Positions 27,145 through 37,163 of a stretch of 64,000 bases of DNA are shown here, in pieces. Source of the DNA: Saprospiraceae bacterium UBA2365 (GTDB lineage: Bacteria > Bacteroidota > Bacteroidia > Chitinophagales > Saprospiraceae); NCBI GenBank assembly GCA_002344345.1, contig DDTL01000115.1, positions 11,251-75,250 of the forward strand, in the 5' to 3' direction. Position numbers and translations under genes: made by a program. The first letter of the stretch is position 1, and each line of letters begins with the position of its first letter. The notes beneath the pieces are model-generated. The model did no database searches and was not told where the DNA came from. It saw only the letters and a program-made list of their open reading frames with translations.

Positions 27145-28548
27145 TTACTTTTTCCAGTAACTGCCAATGATTTCTTCCAACTCATTCACATCGATTGGTA
27201 TACGTTTCTGACCCAGATTTTTATTTCCTGTTTTGGTGATCAACAGGTCGTCCTCCAATCGGATACCTCCAAAATCAAGGTATTTTTCTAGTTTGCTATA
27301 ATCAATAAAATCTTTGAATCTTCCTTCTTTTTTCCATTGACCGATCAAAGCCGGGATGAAATAAATTCCCGGTTCATTGGTGAGCACAAACCCGGGCTCC
27401 AGTGTCCTTGCTAAACGCAGGTAAGCAGTTCCAAACTGATCACTTCTGGTAAATTCTTCTCCATAACCCACATAATTCTCTCCCAGATCTTCCATATCAT
27501 GAACATCCAGTCCCATCATGTGGCCCAGTCCGTGGGGGAAAAATAAAGCGTGAGCGCCAGCATTGACTGCTTCTTCCATATTGCCTTTCATGAGGCCGAG
27601 ATCCTTCATGCCATAAGCAATGGTTCTGGCAGCCAGGAAATGCATATCCCTGTAAGGAATTCCCGGCTTGGCCTCGCGCTGCACCGCATTATTGGCAGCC
27701 AGAACCAACTGATAGATATCCTTTTGTTTGGAAGTGAATTTCCCGGACACGGGAAATGTACGGGTATGGTCTGTGGCATAATGCATTTCGGATTCAAATC
27801 CCATATCGCAAAGTAGCAGATCACCTTTTTCGAGCCTGTTGTAATGATATTCATTGTGCAATATTTCTCCGCGATTGGAAAGGATCACAGGAAAAGAGAG
27901 CGAACCTCCGTTTTGAAGAGCGATACCGGTTACAGCACCCGCGATTTCATATTCATACATCTTCTCAATCGTCATCCGCATTGCCATGGTATGCATTTCA
28001 AATGCTACATCCATGATCTCTTCCAAGTGTTCAATTTCTTCGGGTCCTTTGATGCTTCGTTGTGCAACTATGCTTTTGATCAGTTTCTGCGACGCAGCAT
28101 CAGCGATATTTTCGGGATGAATACCGGTCATATGCTCGATCAACAATTTATTTTCAGCACGATATGGAGGCGTAAAATGAATTTTCCTAACCTGCTCAAT
28201 GCCTTTGGCTATGTAGTCGGACAGCTTGGAAAAAGGCGCAGTGTACTCAATTCCGCATTTATCAGCTAAATCTTTCACCTTTGGTTGTGGACCCATCCAG
28301 ATAATGTCTTCCATGCTGAAATCATCTGCAAAAATCATGTCTTTACCTTCATCGATATCGATGATACCTGCAAAACCAGGGAAGTCCAAACCGAAATAAT
28401 ATAAAAAATTACTATCCTGCCTGAATGGATAAATATTTGCCCGGTAATTTCTCGGGGAATTCGTATTTCCCAGAATTAAAATGATCCCGGAAACAAATTG
28501 ACGACGCAATTCCTGTCTTCGATTGATATATACTTCTCTTGAAAACAT
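27145..28548 (-). CDS. Xaa-Pro aminopeptidase (M24B)
   Basis: 467 residues from ATG 28548 (MFSREVYINRRQEL); the frame opens 17 codons earlier. N-terminal aminopeptidase P domain (YPFRQDSNFLYYFGLDFPG) and C-terminal pita-bread metallopeptidase. Metal ligands are visible: Asp in LLCDMGFESEMHYATDHTRT (two Asp), His in PHGLGHMMGLDVHD, Glu in TNEPGIYF and Glu in GIRLEDDLLI. It removes N-terminal residues preceding proline, using two Mn ions, probably in the cytoplasm as no signal peptide is present. Complete and of normal length. Confidence 0.92.
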   Translation of the reverse strand: MFSREVYINRRQELRRQFVSGIILILGNTNSPRNYRANIYPFRQDSNFLYYFGLDFPGFAGIIDIDEGKDMIFADDFSMEDIIWMGPQPKVKDLADKCGIEYTAPFSKLSDYIAKGIEQVRKIHFTPPYRAENKLLIEHMTGIHPENIADAASQKLIKSIVAQRSIKGPEEIEHLEEIMDVAFEMHTMAMRMTIEKMYEYEIAGAVTGIALQNGGSLSFPVILSNRGEILHNEYHYNRLEKGDLLLCDMGFESEMHYATDHTRTFPVSGKFTSKQKDIYQLVLAANNAVQREAKPGIPYRDMHFLAARTIAYGMKDLGLMKGNMEEAVNAGAHALFFPHGLGHMMGLDVHDMEDLGENYVGYGEEFTRSDQFGTAYLRLARTLEPGFVLTNEPGIYFIPALIGQWKKEGRFKDFIDYSKLEKYLDFGGIRLEDDLLITKTGNKNLGQKRIPIDVNELEEIIGSYWKK

Positions 28549-28756
28549 AAACCTATATTTAAAAACCTCTAATATATGGTTTCCGGTTGCACTTACCAAA
28601 AAATCAGAAAATTATTCAGAAAAGTATGCTTTTTCAATCAAATCCATGCTTTAAAATTTTGTTAACTCTGGGTTAAATTGTGTTAAATGGGTAACTTTTG
28701 AATCATGTTTTAAGTATTTTTATAGAATTAATTTTCAATCATTTAAAACAATTCAT

Positions 28757-29272
28757 ATGACAATGAAACAAAACTACTCAATCCTGTTTACCACTCTTTC
28801 CATGGCTTTTGTTTTTCTGCTTTCCAGTTGCGTAAGCACCACAACGATCAAATCTGTTCCACCGGGTGCAGATGTCTATGTGGACGGCTATAAAGTCGGA
28901 ACAACTCCGTACAAATATGAAGACGAAAAAATTGCTTTTTCCAGAACCAATCTGGACATAATTCTTGAGGGCTACGAACCTGTTTATTCCTATCTGGTAA
29001 GAGATGAAGAGATAGATGTAGGACCACTGATTGGCGGATTTTTCTTTTGGCCGGTCTGGTTGTGGACTATGAAGTATCATCCTACTCATACTTTTGAACT
29101 CGTACCTTTGTCAGGTTCACCTGACAGCCCGGCGATCAAAGATAAAGAAATTCAATTTGATGATGCTACCATCCAAAAATTGAACTTGCTTAAAGAATCT
29201 CTTGATAAAGGCACCATTTCTCAGGAAGAGTATGACGCGCTTCGCAAAAAAACTTTAGGCCTGAGGGAATAA
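28757..29272 (+). CDS. PEGA-domain lipoprotein with SHOCT-like tail
   Basis: 171 residues. Lipoprotein signal with lipobox LLSSC (about residue 25). A PEGA motif follows: TTTIKSVPPGADVYVDGYKVG, a surface-module found in envelope proteins. A hydrophobic aromatic stretch (GGFFFWPVWLWTMKY, about 94-108) may insert in a membrane. The last ~30 residues (LNLLKESLDKGTISQEEYDA) resemble a SHOCT oligomerisation motif. Function unknown. Followed by a hairpin terminator. Confidence 0.75.
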   Translation: MTMKQNYSILFTTLSMAFVFLLSSCVSTTTIKSVPPGADVYVDGYKVGTTPYKYEDEKIAFSRTNLDIILEGYEPVYSYLVRDEEIDVGPLIGGFFFWPVWLWTMKYHPTHTFELVPLSGSPDSPAIKDKEIQFDDATIQKLNLLKESLDKGTISQEEYDALRKKTLGLRE

Positions 29273-29295
29273 AAATGTTTGGAAAATTTACATGG

Positions 29296-29330
29296 AACTC
29301 AGCTAAAAGTATTAGCTGAGTTTCATTTTT
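29296..29330 (+). terminator. Terminator after the PEGA lipoprotein gene
   Basis: AACTCAGCTAA (29296-29306) pairs with TTAGCTGAGTTT (29312-29323), followed by CATTTTTT; 24 bp past the stop codon. Confidence 0.7.
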
Positions 29331-29503
29331 TCATGTATTAAAACTGAAATCCGCGGGGAAAAACATCCCGGGACAAAATCAAATTCATGAAAGTTCTGCC
29401 ATAAAATTCACGAATTCAATTTTTAAGACACTATGTTTTTTGTAGGTAAGCCGCAAAAAAAAGCCGCTTTGAAGGAAGTTTGAAAAGAAATTTAATTCAA
29501 CCT

Positions 29504-29677
29504 TAATTGTTTAGCTCAATAGTCTTTTCGCCATAAGTCTATTTCCTGATGATTTATGCCAGGGGTTAAAACAGCTGATTACAGAACAAATACGGTGTCT
29601 TTGTCTCAATGTACTCGCTCAGTCCCAAGAGACTAAAAGGCTATCAGACTTAATATCTGACCGCCTGAATAATTTTG
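29504..29677 (-). repeat. Family 2 intergenic repeat, reversed copy
   Basis: Reads TAATTGTTTAGCTCAATAGTC at its left end, has AGCTGATTACAGAACAAAT in the middle and ends with CCGCCTGAATAATTTT, the reverse complement of a diverged copy of the family start. Most similar to 38691-38868, sharing the stretch TACTCGCTCAGTCCCAAGAG. Confidence 0.75.
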
Positions 29678-29837
29678 TTTTTCCAGCATCTGAAACGAAC
29701 AACATGTAGGTTGGTTTTGATTCCTGAGCGACAAATCAGTTACTTTTTGATGTATGTCCCGGACAAAATCAATTAAACAATCAAAGTTATTTATACATGT
29801 TATTGAAAACCATATATTTGTATATAAATATCAGGAA

Positions 29838-30692
29838 ATGAGAACACTGGCATTTTTATTCATGATCATCATATTTTATTCCTGCAGTACACTTAATCCG
29901 CAAGAAATCAGTAATTTAAAAAAAACAACTTTCAATCCGCTACAACTAAGACCGGGAATAGAAACCAATGATCTGAGGATCGACCTGATAAGACAAACTG
30001 AAACATATAATGACACAGATTCAACCACTGCCACTCGTAATGTCGATTATCATCCACTTGGTTTTGACCTCGGAAACGGTTTGTTCTTTGATGTCAATGA
30101 TAATCTTTGCCTGAGAATTGATTATTTGATCAGCGCTTCTCCCGATAATTTTAACATCAAAAAAACTTACCGGCCAGAACACAATAAAAAACATACTCAT
30201 TATATTTTCTCCAACGATAGTTTGCTGATCAAATCAGAAGGAAGTAAAAATAACAGATACATTTTTCACAGGAGTATTCAGTCAGACACCATGACATTTT
30301 TCCACAAAAACCGGTTTCTATACCAAATCATTGCAAGTGATACCTCTTTGCTATACGGTGGAAAGAAGCGAATTATTGACGGTATCTATCTGTCTGATGT
30401 CAATGAATATTATGTCAACAACAGAAAGCATAATAGGATCTTCAGCTTGTCTGAGAAAGAAATTCATCTGATGGATTGGTACAAAATCAGTATGCCGGAT
30501 GCTGACACCATACTTATTAAAAGAGCCGGGAGGAAAAATGACTATTTATTATATACCATCATCCAGAGCGATGACCTGATCTTCCTCTTTAATAAGGACT
30601 TCCAGGGCATAAAAATAGTTTTTGAAGATCAGAATAAAATTCTGCTTTTCCGGAATGCAGATCTTATCACAAAATATGAATTGGTCAATTAA
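29838..30692 (+). CDS. Hypothetical lipoprotein
   Basis: 284 residues from ATG 29838 (MRTLAFLFMIIIF); the longer frame from 29754 lacks a signal peptide at its start. Lipobox FYSC at about residue 15. The rest is beta-rich and polar with tandem-like segments (DSLLIKSEGSKNNRYIFHRS and DTILIKRAGRKNDYLLYTII) suggesting two related repeats. No family recognised. TATATTTG at 29813-29820 just upstream could be its -7 box. Confidence 0.6.
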   Translation: MRTLAFLFMIIIFYSCSTLNPQEISNLKKTTFNPLQLRPGIETNDLRIDLIRQTETYNDTDSTTATRNVDYHPLGFDLGNGLFFDVNDNLCLRIDYLISASPDNFNIKKTYRPEHNKKHTHYIFSNDSLLIKSEGSKNNRYIFHRSIQSDTMTFFHKNRFLYQIIASDTSLLYGGKKRIIDGIYLSDVNEYYVNNRKHNRIFSLSEKEIHLMDWYKISMPDADTILIKRAGRKNDYLLYTIIQSDDLIFLFNKDFQGIKIVFEDQNKILLFRNADLITKYELVN

Positions 30693-31083
30693 GCCCAACC
30701 CGACATTTTTGATGCTTAAACATCATCCTGAAGAGTATCAAAATTTCAACTTCAAAACCTCTGATGTACACCGCTACATACAATGTCACTCATGGTCGAT
30801 ATCATAATGTTATTTATCACTCAAAACCAATCGTAACTTATTTTTACATGATAGTTTATCAATAAAACCAGAAGTTGAATTAATTCCTGAATTGAACTGA
30901 AATCACTCCAACATGAGTGCATAGTAATATCTATACCTGATACGAGGCTGAAAAAAACATCGAACAGAAATATTTTAGCCCAAATAATATGAAGAAAAGT
31001 CGTAATTACCTGTTTATCTGTTATGATTTTTACATTGCTACAGGATAGTTGGCATTTAATTTCACCTTTTGACATGATAATTC
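30693..31083. other. Intergenic region before purH, nothing recognised
   Basis: About 390 AT-rich bases. No gene or stable hairpin; the probable purH -7 box lies at its right end. Confidence 0.4.
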
Positions 31084-31091
31084 TATTTTTG
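31084..31091 (+). promoter_or_regulatory. Probable -7 box of purH
   Basis: TATTTTTG (TAnnTTTG) 33 bp before the purH ATG; the -33 element is not clear. Confidence 0.4.
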
Positions 31092-31124
31092 CAAATGTCA
31101 ATTTTAAAGTATAATAAGATCTCC

Positions 31125-32642
31125 ATGCAAAAAATCAAAACTGCGCTGATTTCCGTATATTACAAGGACAATCTGGAAGACATCCTGCGTTTACTGCAAA
31201 AGGAAAATGTTCGCATACTTTCAACTGGCGGAACCTATGATTTCATCCGTTCACGGGGAATTGATGCAGAAGAAGTTGCCGGACTTACAGGATTTCCAAT
31301 GATCCTGGACGGTAGGGTAAAAACCCTGCATCCCAAAGTTTTCGGTGGCATTCTGGCCAAAAGAAATGACGACCACCTAGGTCAATTGGCATCCTACGAG
31401 ATCCCACCCATCGATCTGGTGATCGTGGATCTCTACCCTTTTGAGAAAACGGTGGAAAACAGTTCAGATGAAAATGAGATCATAGAAAAAATAGATATTG
31501 GGGGCGTTTCATTGATAAGAGCTGCTGCAAAAAATTATCAGGACGTATTGATCGTAGGCAGTCAGGCGCACTATGCAGATTTGCTGAATATTTTGGTTGC
31601 CCACGGATGTGGCAGCACTCTGGAAGATCGGAAAAGCATGGCAACAAAAGCTTTTGGAGTGACCATGCATTATGACTGCGCTATTTACAAATATTTTACT
31701 GGTGGCAACTTTCCGCTGGTTTCAGAATGGATCACCAAGCCAAATGGATTGAGGTATGGAGAAAATCCTCACCAGCAAGCCTATTTTTATGGAGATCACT
31801 CCCAGATATTTGAAAAACTATCCGGCAAAGAATTATCCTATAACAACCTGACAGATGTTGATTCAGCCATGCAACTCCTGAACGAGTTTGACAAAAGCCA
31901 GGCAGTTTTTGCCATTTTGAAACACACAAATCCTTGTGGTTGCGCAATAGGGATGTCTGTTGATGAAGCCTGGGACAGAGCATTGGAAGCAGACCCCATT
32001 TCAGCTTTTGGCGGTGTATTGATTTGCAATCAGATAATAGAATTTTCTGTTGCTGAAAAAATTGATCATATCTTTTTTGAGGTTTTACTCGCACCGGATT
32101 TCAGTGCTGAATCGCTGGAATTGCTGACCAAAAAGAAGAACAGGATATTGCTCAGGATCAAAAAGTCTTTTAATAATACTCAAATGATGAGAACCGCCTT
32201 GAACGGTCTGTTGGTCCAGAATGTGGATGATCACAAAACTGAAATTGAACAACTCAAAACGGTCACCGAAAGAGTCCCGGATTCATCAGAAATGGCTGAT
32301 CTCATTTTTGCCAATAAAATTGTCAAACACCTCAAATCAAATGCGATCGCACTGGCCAAAAACGGACAATTCCTTGGTGGTGGCAATGGCCAAACCAGTA
32401 GGGTGGATGCAACCAGACAAGCCATCGAAAAAGCGCATCAATTTGGGTTGGACCTCAAGGGCGCAGTAATGGCATCAGATGCATTTTTCCCTTTTCCTGA
32501 CAGCATCGAATTTGCAGCAGATGCAGGTATTACCGCTGTGATACAACCTGGCGGTTCCATCAAGGATTCTCTCAGCACAGATTATTGCAACACGAGGCAA
32601 ATTGCAATGGTCAATACAGGTATCCGCCATTTTAAACATTGA
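31125..32642 (+). CDS. purH: Bifunctional AICAR transformylase/IMP cyclohydrolase
   Basis: 505 residues from ATG 31125 (MQKIKTALISVYYKD); upstream in-frame codons do not match the family. Catalyses the last two steps of IMP synthesis: formylation of AICAR with 10-formyl-THF, then ring closure. N-terminal MGS-like cyclohydrolase domain: STGGTYDFIR, DGRVKTLHPKVFGGIL, DLVIVDLYPFEKTV. C-terminal transformylase: GLRYGENPHQQAYFYG, ILKHTNPCGCAIG (catalytic Lys-His), NGQTSRVDATRQA, ASDAFFPFPDSIEFAADAGI, IQPGGSIKD. Overlaps coaX by one base, so likely co-transcribed. Confidence 0.96.
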   Translation: MQKIKTALISVYYKDNLEDILRLLQKENVRILSTGGTYDFIRSRGIDAEEVAGLTGFPMILDGRVKTLHPKVFGGILAKRNDDHLGQLASYEIPPIDLVIVDLYPFEKTVENSSDENEIIEKIDIGGVSLIRAAAKNYQDVLIVGSQAHYADLLNILVAHGCGSTLEDRKSMATKAFGVTMHYDCAIYKYFTGGNFPLVSEWITKPNGLRYGENPHQQAYFYGDHSQIFEKLSGKELSYNNLTDVDSAMQLLNEFDKSQAVFAILKHTNPCGCAIGMSVDEAWDRALEADPISAFGGVLICNQIIEFSVAEKIDHIFFEVLLAPDFSAESLELLTKKKNRILLRIKKSFNNTQMMRTALNGLLVQNVDDHKTEIEQLKTVTERVPDSSEMADLIFANKIVKHLKSNAIALAKNGQFLGGGNGQTSRVDATRQAIEKAHQFGLDLKGAVMASDAFFPFPDSIEFAADAGITAVIQPGGSIKDSLSTDYCNTRQIAMVNTGIRHFKH

Positions 32643-33394
32643 TGATAATGGTCGATCATATCCTATACCACCTTTGCATAGACATCGGAAATACACGGGT
32701 GAAGTATGGAATTTTTCAGTCTGAAGAACTGATCGATGTGACATCTACTGAAATTGATAAGATTTCAGACGCGATTCATGAATTAAACGAGTCATTCAAT
32801 ATAGGAAGGATGATCGTTTCTTCCACCAGACGTGATATACCACATTGTTTAAGAGAATTTGGAAAAAATTTACCCTTATATCTGGAACTTTCCCACGAAA
32901 CGCCTTTACCTATCAGCTTAGATTATGACACCCCAGAAACTCTTGGCAGAGACCGGATCGCAGGGGCAGTGGGTGCGATGTCCATTTATCCGGGCCAGGC
33001 TGTCATCATCGTAGATGCCGGCACATGCATTACCTACGATTTTTTGGATCAAAACAGTGTATTCAAGGGTGGAAATATCGCACCTGGAATGCGTATGAGA
33101 TTACAGGCTATGAACAGCTTTACCGAAAAATTACCTTTGGCACCATTTGAAAATCAAAACGAAATTTTGGGGAAGAGTACCATTAAAGCTTTACAAAATG
33201 GTGCGATCCAGGGCACAAAATTTGAAATTGAATCGTTTATAATGCACATGAAACAAAAATTTGGCGCTTTACAGGTTATTTTTACCGGTGGAGACGCGAA
33301 TAATTTTGTAGATTTCTTTTATTCTAAGATATTTGTCGTACAAAATTTAGTTCTTATCGGACTAAATAAAATAATCAATCATAATGCAAATTAA
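32642..33394 (+). CDS. coaX: Type III pantothenate kinase
   Basis: 250 residues. ATG 32642 overlaps the last base of the purH TGA stop (TGATG). Phosphorylates pantothenate in the first step of coenzyme A synthesis; the type III enzyme is not inhibited by CoA. ASKHA-fold motifs: CIDIGNTRVKYGIF (phosphate 1), PETLGRDRIAGAVGA, IIVDAGTCITYDFL, FKGGNIAPGMRM and VIFTGGDANNF. Length fits the family (~250). It overlaps the downstream OMP gene by 11 bp, a gene order common in Bacteroidota. Confidence 0.95.
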   Translation: MIMVDHILYHLCIDIGNTRVKYGIFQSEELIDVTSTEIDKISDAIHELNESFNIGRMIVSSTRRDIPHCLREFGKNLPLYLELSHETPLPISLDYDTPETLGRDRIAGAVGAMSIYPGQAVIIVDAGTCITYDFLDQNSVFKGGNIAPGMRMRLQAMNSFTEKLPLAPFENQNEILGKSTIKALQNGAIQGTKFEIESFIMHMKQKFGALQVIFTGGDANNFVDFFYSKIFVVQNLVLIGLNKIINHNAN

Positions 33395-34736
33395 AACATC
33401 GTTAATCCTTTTGGTTTTATTGACAGCTTTTTTACCAAAAGGCATATCTCAGCAAAATGAAAATTCGCCTTACTCCAGGTACGGAATTGGCAGAATACAT
33501 AATGACAATTTTGTGTTTGCCCAGGGATTTGGCAACCTGGGAGCCACCAACATTGATAATTTCCATGTGAATCTGGTCAATCCTGCTTCTTATGGTTATT
33601 TGCAGGCCACAGCTTTTGATCTTGGGCTCGATATCAACTATAATCGCCTGCAAACCAAACGTGATGCAGCAAGTATTTACGGTGGCAATCTCAATTATTT
33701 TGCATTGGCGATCCCATTGATCAACCCGATCGGCGATTTCATTGAGAGGCGGGAAAGAAATCTCGATATCGGCCTTACTTTTGCCCTTAAACCACATTCC
33801 ACTGTCGGATACAATGTGATTTCCACCGAAGATCATCCGGATGAAGGAACCATCGAGCGAAATTACCAGGGAAGCGGCAGTACTTATAAGTTCATAACAG
33901 GAAGCGGATTAAGGTATAAGGATTTTTCAGTTGGCATCAATGCCGGTCTGCTTTTTGGCAATATCAAATATGAAAGCATTGTAAAATTTCCGGATGATGT
34001 GTTCGCTTATGAAAATCATTTTACTGAATCTTTTAGCCTGAATGGCTTTATTTACACGGTCGGCCTCCAATATGTCATTCGATTCAACAAAAATGCGATC
34101 AAGAAAGATGAAAGCATCAAACCGATGAATCTTGTTTTAGGCATTTATGGCAATACCCAGACTAATTTCAAAACAGGGGGAAATGTGATCCATGCAGGTA
34201 TTCTCCCGACTGACAATATCAATCTTGGTTTGGCAAGACTTGACACCTTATTTTTGGATGAACAGAGAGAAGGCAAAGGCGTTTTACCGGCAAACATTGG
34301 CGGAGGTCTGAGCTACCATCACAAACAAAAATTCATCGTAGGGATCAATTTCCAAAAAACATTCTGGTCTCAATATCTGAATGAAGGTAAATTGCTCGAA
34401 GAAGATCTGAACGATGCAATAAGCCTCGCAGCCGGAATCGATTATGTACCTGATTATGCTTCATATACCAGCTTTGCTAAAAGAATGCATTACCGTGCCG
34501 GATTTCAATATCAGACGGACAGCAGGTCGGAAAGTGGAAAACAACTGAGCGAAGCTGCGCTCAGTTTAGGTGTAGGCTTTCCGATCATTTTTCAGCGTAA
34601 GGTATCCAATATCGATCTTTCTATGACTTTTGGACAAAGCATCGGAGAGCGCCTGATTAGTGAAAGTTTTGTTAAATTTGGTTTAGGTTTAACTTTTAAT
34701 GATCAGGATTGGTTATTGAAACGTAGATATTATTAA
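33384..34736 (+). CDS. Outer-membrane beta-barrel protein, coaX-linked family
   Basis: 450 residues with a signal peptide (about 1-22, ending GISQQ). The start NSPYSRYGIGRI followed by QGFGNLGAT and VNPASYGYL is typical of a Bacteroidota outer-membrane protein family distantly like FadL/PorV (asparagine-proline-alanine hairpin near the N-terminus, alternating beta strands to the end). Function not established; transport across or organisation of the outer membrane is an inference. Overlaps coaX by 11 bp and is followed after 89 bp by a TPR protein gene, so probably one operon. Confidence 0.8.
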   Translation: MQIKTSLILLVLLTAFLPKGISQQNENSPYSRYGIGRIHNDNFVFAQGFGNLGATNIDNFHVNLVNPASYGYLQATAFDLGLDINYNRLQTKRDAASIYGGNLNYFALAIPLINPIGDFIERRERNLDIGLTFALKPHSTVGYNVISTEDHPDEGTIERNYQGSGSTYKFITGSGLRYKDFSVGINAGLLFGNIKYESIVKFPDDVFAYENHFTESFSLNGFIYTVGLQYVIRFNKNAIKKDESIKPMNLVLGIYGNTQTNFKTGGNVIHAGILPTDNINLGLARLDTLFLDEQREGKGVLPANIGGGLSYHHKQKFIVGINFQKTFWSQYLNEGKLLEEDLNDAISLAAGIDYVPDYASYTSFAKRMHYRAGFQYQTDSRSESGKQLSEAALSLGVGFPIIFQRKVSNIDLSMTFGQSIGERLISESFVKFGLGLTFNDQDWLLKRRYY

Positions 34737-34825
34737 TAACCTCAACGGAGGAATTATTTTGCAGTTATTTTCAATAACAATAAGAATTACTGACTTTTTT
34801 CTGTAAACAAAAATTTTTTCTAAAA

Positions 34826-36238
34826 ATGTTGATTAAAAGAATTATTGTATCTGTTGTTGCCCTGGCAATGGTAAATTTTTTAGCTGCCCAGTGTGAAAAC
34901 TGGGTTGGTTCAAGACTTCAGGAAGATGCTGAAAATGCACATTCCATTTACAGACAGGCGCTCAAAACTGAAGATTATGCGCTAGCGCTGCAATATTGGA
35001 AACAGGCGTATGAGATAGCCCCGGCAGCCGATGGACACAGGGATTACCATTATACCGATGGTGTAGATCTGTACAAGTATTTGTACAAAAACAGCACAGA
35101 TCCTGCCGAAAAAGAGGAATACAAAAATACGATCTTCAGATTGTATGATGAAGCAATTGCCTGTTACAGGAATAAAGCCATTACCCCTGATTGTCAGACA
35201 GAAGAATGTTATAATGAGAAAATCGGATACCTTTTGGGAAGAAAAGGTTATGATATGTTTTACGAATTACAGATACCTTATGCCCGTAACCTGGAAGTCT
35301 TAAAAGAAGCGATTGAAGTTGGAAAGAACTCAAGTGAATATATCGTTTTCTATCCGATCGCTTACATTGTTGTAGAACGTTTCAAGGCTGAGAAAATGAC
35401 TGCTGAAGAAGCAAGGTATTATCACATCACCTGTAATGACATCGCAGATTATAATATCGCTAATAATCAGACATTTGGCATGTATTATGAGCAAGCTAAG
35501 CAGGCAATGAACGGAATTTTTGCTCAGATTGAAGGTGATATATTTGACTGTGAATTTTTTAAAGATAAATACGAACCACAATATGAGGGCAACAGTCAGG
35601 ATCCGGAACTGATCAGAAAAATCCTATCCATTTTACGCAAACAAGGGTGTTCTGATGACGATGAATTCGTTAAAGAATTGGATGTCGCATGGAAAAAATA
35701 CGCCACTGAAAAGAATGCAGAGATCACTGCTGAACTGGAAAAACAGAACCCGGCACTGGCAGGGAATCGCTTGATCAGGGAAGAAAAATTTGAAGAAGCT
35801 GCCAAAAAATATGAAGAAGCGATCGATCAGGAAAAAGATCCGGGTTTAAAAGCAGATTATCTTTATACCCTGGCTACGATCCAGTTCGGGCATCTTAACC
35901 AGTATTTCAGTGCTCGATCCAACGCAAGAAGGGCTGCCAGCCTGAAACCAGGATGGGGCAAACCTTATTTGTTGATCGGAGACATGTATGCCAAAACGGC
36001 ACGTTCATGTGGTGACAGCTGGAATCAGCGACTTGCAGTCATCGCTGCCATTGATCAATATGCAAAAGCTAAAGCCATGGATGCAGAATCAGCATCCAAA
36101 GCACAGTCGAGGATGAATAAATTGTATGGTTCTTTGCCAAATAAAGACGATGCATTCATGAGAGGTTACAAAGAAGGTCAAACTTTCAAAGTTGGTTGCT
36201 GGATTGAAGAAACTGTTACCTTAAGATTTGGTAACTAA
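34826..36238 (+). CDS. Secreted TPR protein (paralogue 1)
   Basis: 470 residues with a signal peptide (about 1-21, ending LAAQ). Helical TPR-like body: YRQALKTEDYALALQYWKQA near the N-terminus and REEKFEEAAKKYEEAID near the middle. Conserved C-terminus GWGKPYLLIGDMYAKTARSC...GCWIEETVTLRFGN. In Bacteroidota this family often follows the coaX-linked OMP. Function unknown; export and protein-protein interaction are inferred. A paralogue lies at 37164-38612. Ends at a strong terminator. Confidence 0.8.
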   Translation: MLIKRIIVSVVALAMVNFLAAQCENWVGSRLQEDAENAHSIYRQALKTEDYALALQYWKQAYEIAPAADGHRDYHYTDGVDLYKYLYKNSTDPAEKEEYKNTIFRLYDEAIACYRNKAITPDCQTEECYNEKIGYLLGRKGYDMFYELQIPYARNLEVLKEAIEVGKNSSEYIVFYPIAYIVVERFKAEKMTAEEARYYHITCNDIADYNIANNQTFGMYYEQAKQAMNGIFAQIEGDIFDCEFFKDKYEPQYEGNSQDPELIRKILSILRKQGCSDDDEFVKELDVAWKKYATEKNAEITAELEKQNPALAGNRLIREEKFEEAAKKYEEAIDQEKDPGLKADYLYTLATIQFGHLNQYFSARSNARRAASLKPGWGKPYLLIGDMYAKTARSCGDSWNQRLAVIAAIDQYAKAKAMDAESASKAQSRMNKLYGSLPNKDDAFMRGYKEGQTFKVGCWIEETVTLRFGN

Positions 36239-36282
36239 TAGAGATAGATAGATCAACAAATATATTTAAATAGTATTTAAGG

Positions 36283-36320
36283 GCCTCAAAGTTTAAAATA
36301 TAAACTTTGAGGCTTTTTTA
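36283..36320 (+). terminator. Strong Rho-independent terminator
   Basis: Perfect 13-bp stem GCCTCAAAGTTTA (36283-36295) / TAAACTTTGAGGC (36301-36313), 5-base loop, then seven bases TTTTTTA. It closes the coaX-OMP-TPR transcript. Confidence 0.9.
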
Positions 36321-36844
36321 GTATTTTTCTGCATTCGGAACATTGCCTTTCCTTTATTGTACACTATTTCTATTAATTGTCTTTCATCTCTGCCTTATTC
36401 AATAGCCGAGTCACAATCAATATCCCGGTTCATTTTTTTAATCCAGGTGAATGGAATATGGCATGTCCTGAATTGTCCTGATCCGGATGCCGGAACCAAT
36501 GGGGAAATTGCTAAATAACTCTGGTCCGCTTTGATACGGGCTTCAATTTTCTGATACTTATTGTCTATAAATTCAGATTCCTATAAATTTTGTTAATAGA
36601 ATAACCATTTGATTTATAAATTCTCAATAGGAAAATCACTTTAGATAAATTCACTTCATTCTTTAAAAAATGAATTTCTTTGCATTTGTATCCTACTCAG
36701 AAAAACCTGACACCTGATCAGGGTCAGGCAGAACAGCTCATACATTACAAAACACATTTTTGTATGCTTTTCGACATCAAAAAAAGTCTGCACCGTTCAG
36801 CATCTCTTCTGATCCAATATACAATAAGTTAAAATAGCCATTTT
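36321..36844. other. Intergenic region, nothing recognised
   Basis: About 520 bases between a terminator and repeat copy C. Holds a short nested palindrome at 36706-36728 (CCTGAC...CCTGATCAGG...GTCAGG). No gene seen. Confidence 0.4.
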
Positions 36845-37036
36845 TGAGTCTGTTCCGAAAAATCCCTGCTGTTTCAACTTGCTAAAAATGTACTTTAATT
36901 TGTTGTTTTTCAATTGCTTACCTTTATTCTTGTGCTGACTTTCAATACTGACGAAGCAAGCTTCTCAGTATCTTTGACATCAGTAGGTTGAAGCCAAAAA
37001 CGATTGAAAACCAACAAATTGGATTCGGAGTTGAAT
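36845..37036 (+). repeat. Family 1 palindromic repeat, copy C
   Basis: Left end TGAGTCTGTTCCGAAAAATC; right end is degraded. Hairpin arms TTTGTTGTTTTTCAATTGCT and AACGATTGAAAACCAACAAA. The loop carries a 32-nt insertion (about 36941-36972, with GACGAAGCAAGC) shared only with copy F. The tandem CAGTCAGTA units are absent. Confidence 0.8.
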
Positions 37037-37085
37037 TAACTTTGATCAAAATTTGAGGAATATTAAATATAGAGATTGGTTTATG

Positions 37086-37116
37086 TTGCAGGAAATATTG
37101 CAATGAACTAAATTTG
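37086..37116 (+). promoter_or_regulatory. Bacteroidota-type promoter of the second TPR gene
   Basis: TTG at 37086-37088, 20-bp spacer, TAAATTTG at 37109-37116; 47 bp upstream of the ATG at 37164. Confidence 0.6.
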
Positions 37117-37163
37117 TTTCCCGTTATTAAATAAAGTTGTGCATTAATCAAAAGCAAGAAAGC

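Noticed and set aside
27844..28269. 141-codon frame opposite the Xaa-Pro aminopeptidase
   Set aside because: Antisense shadow of a conserved enzyme; no independent features.
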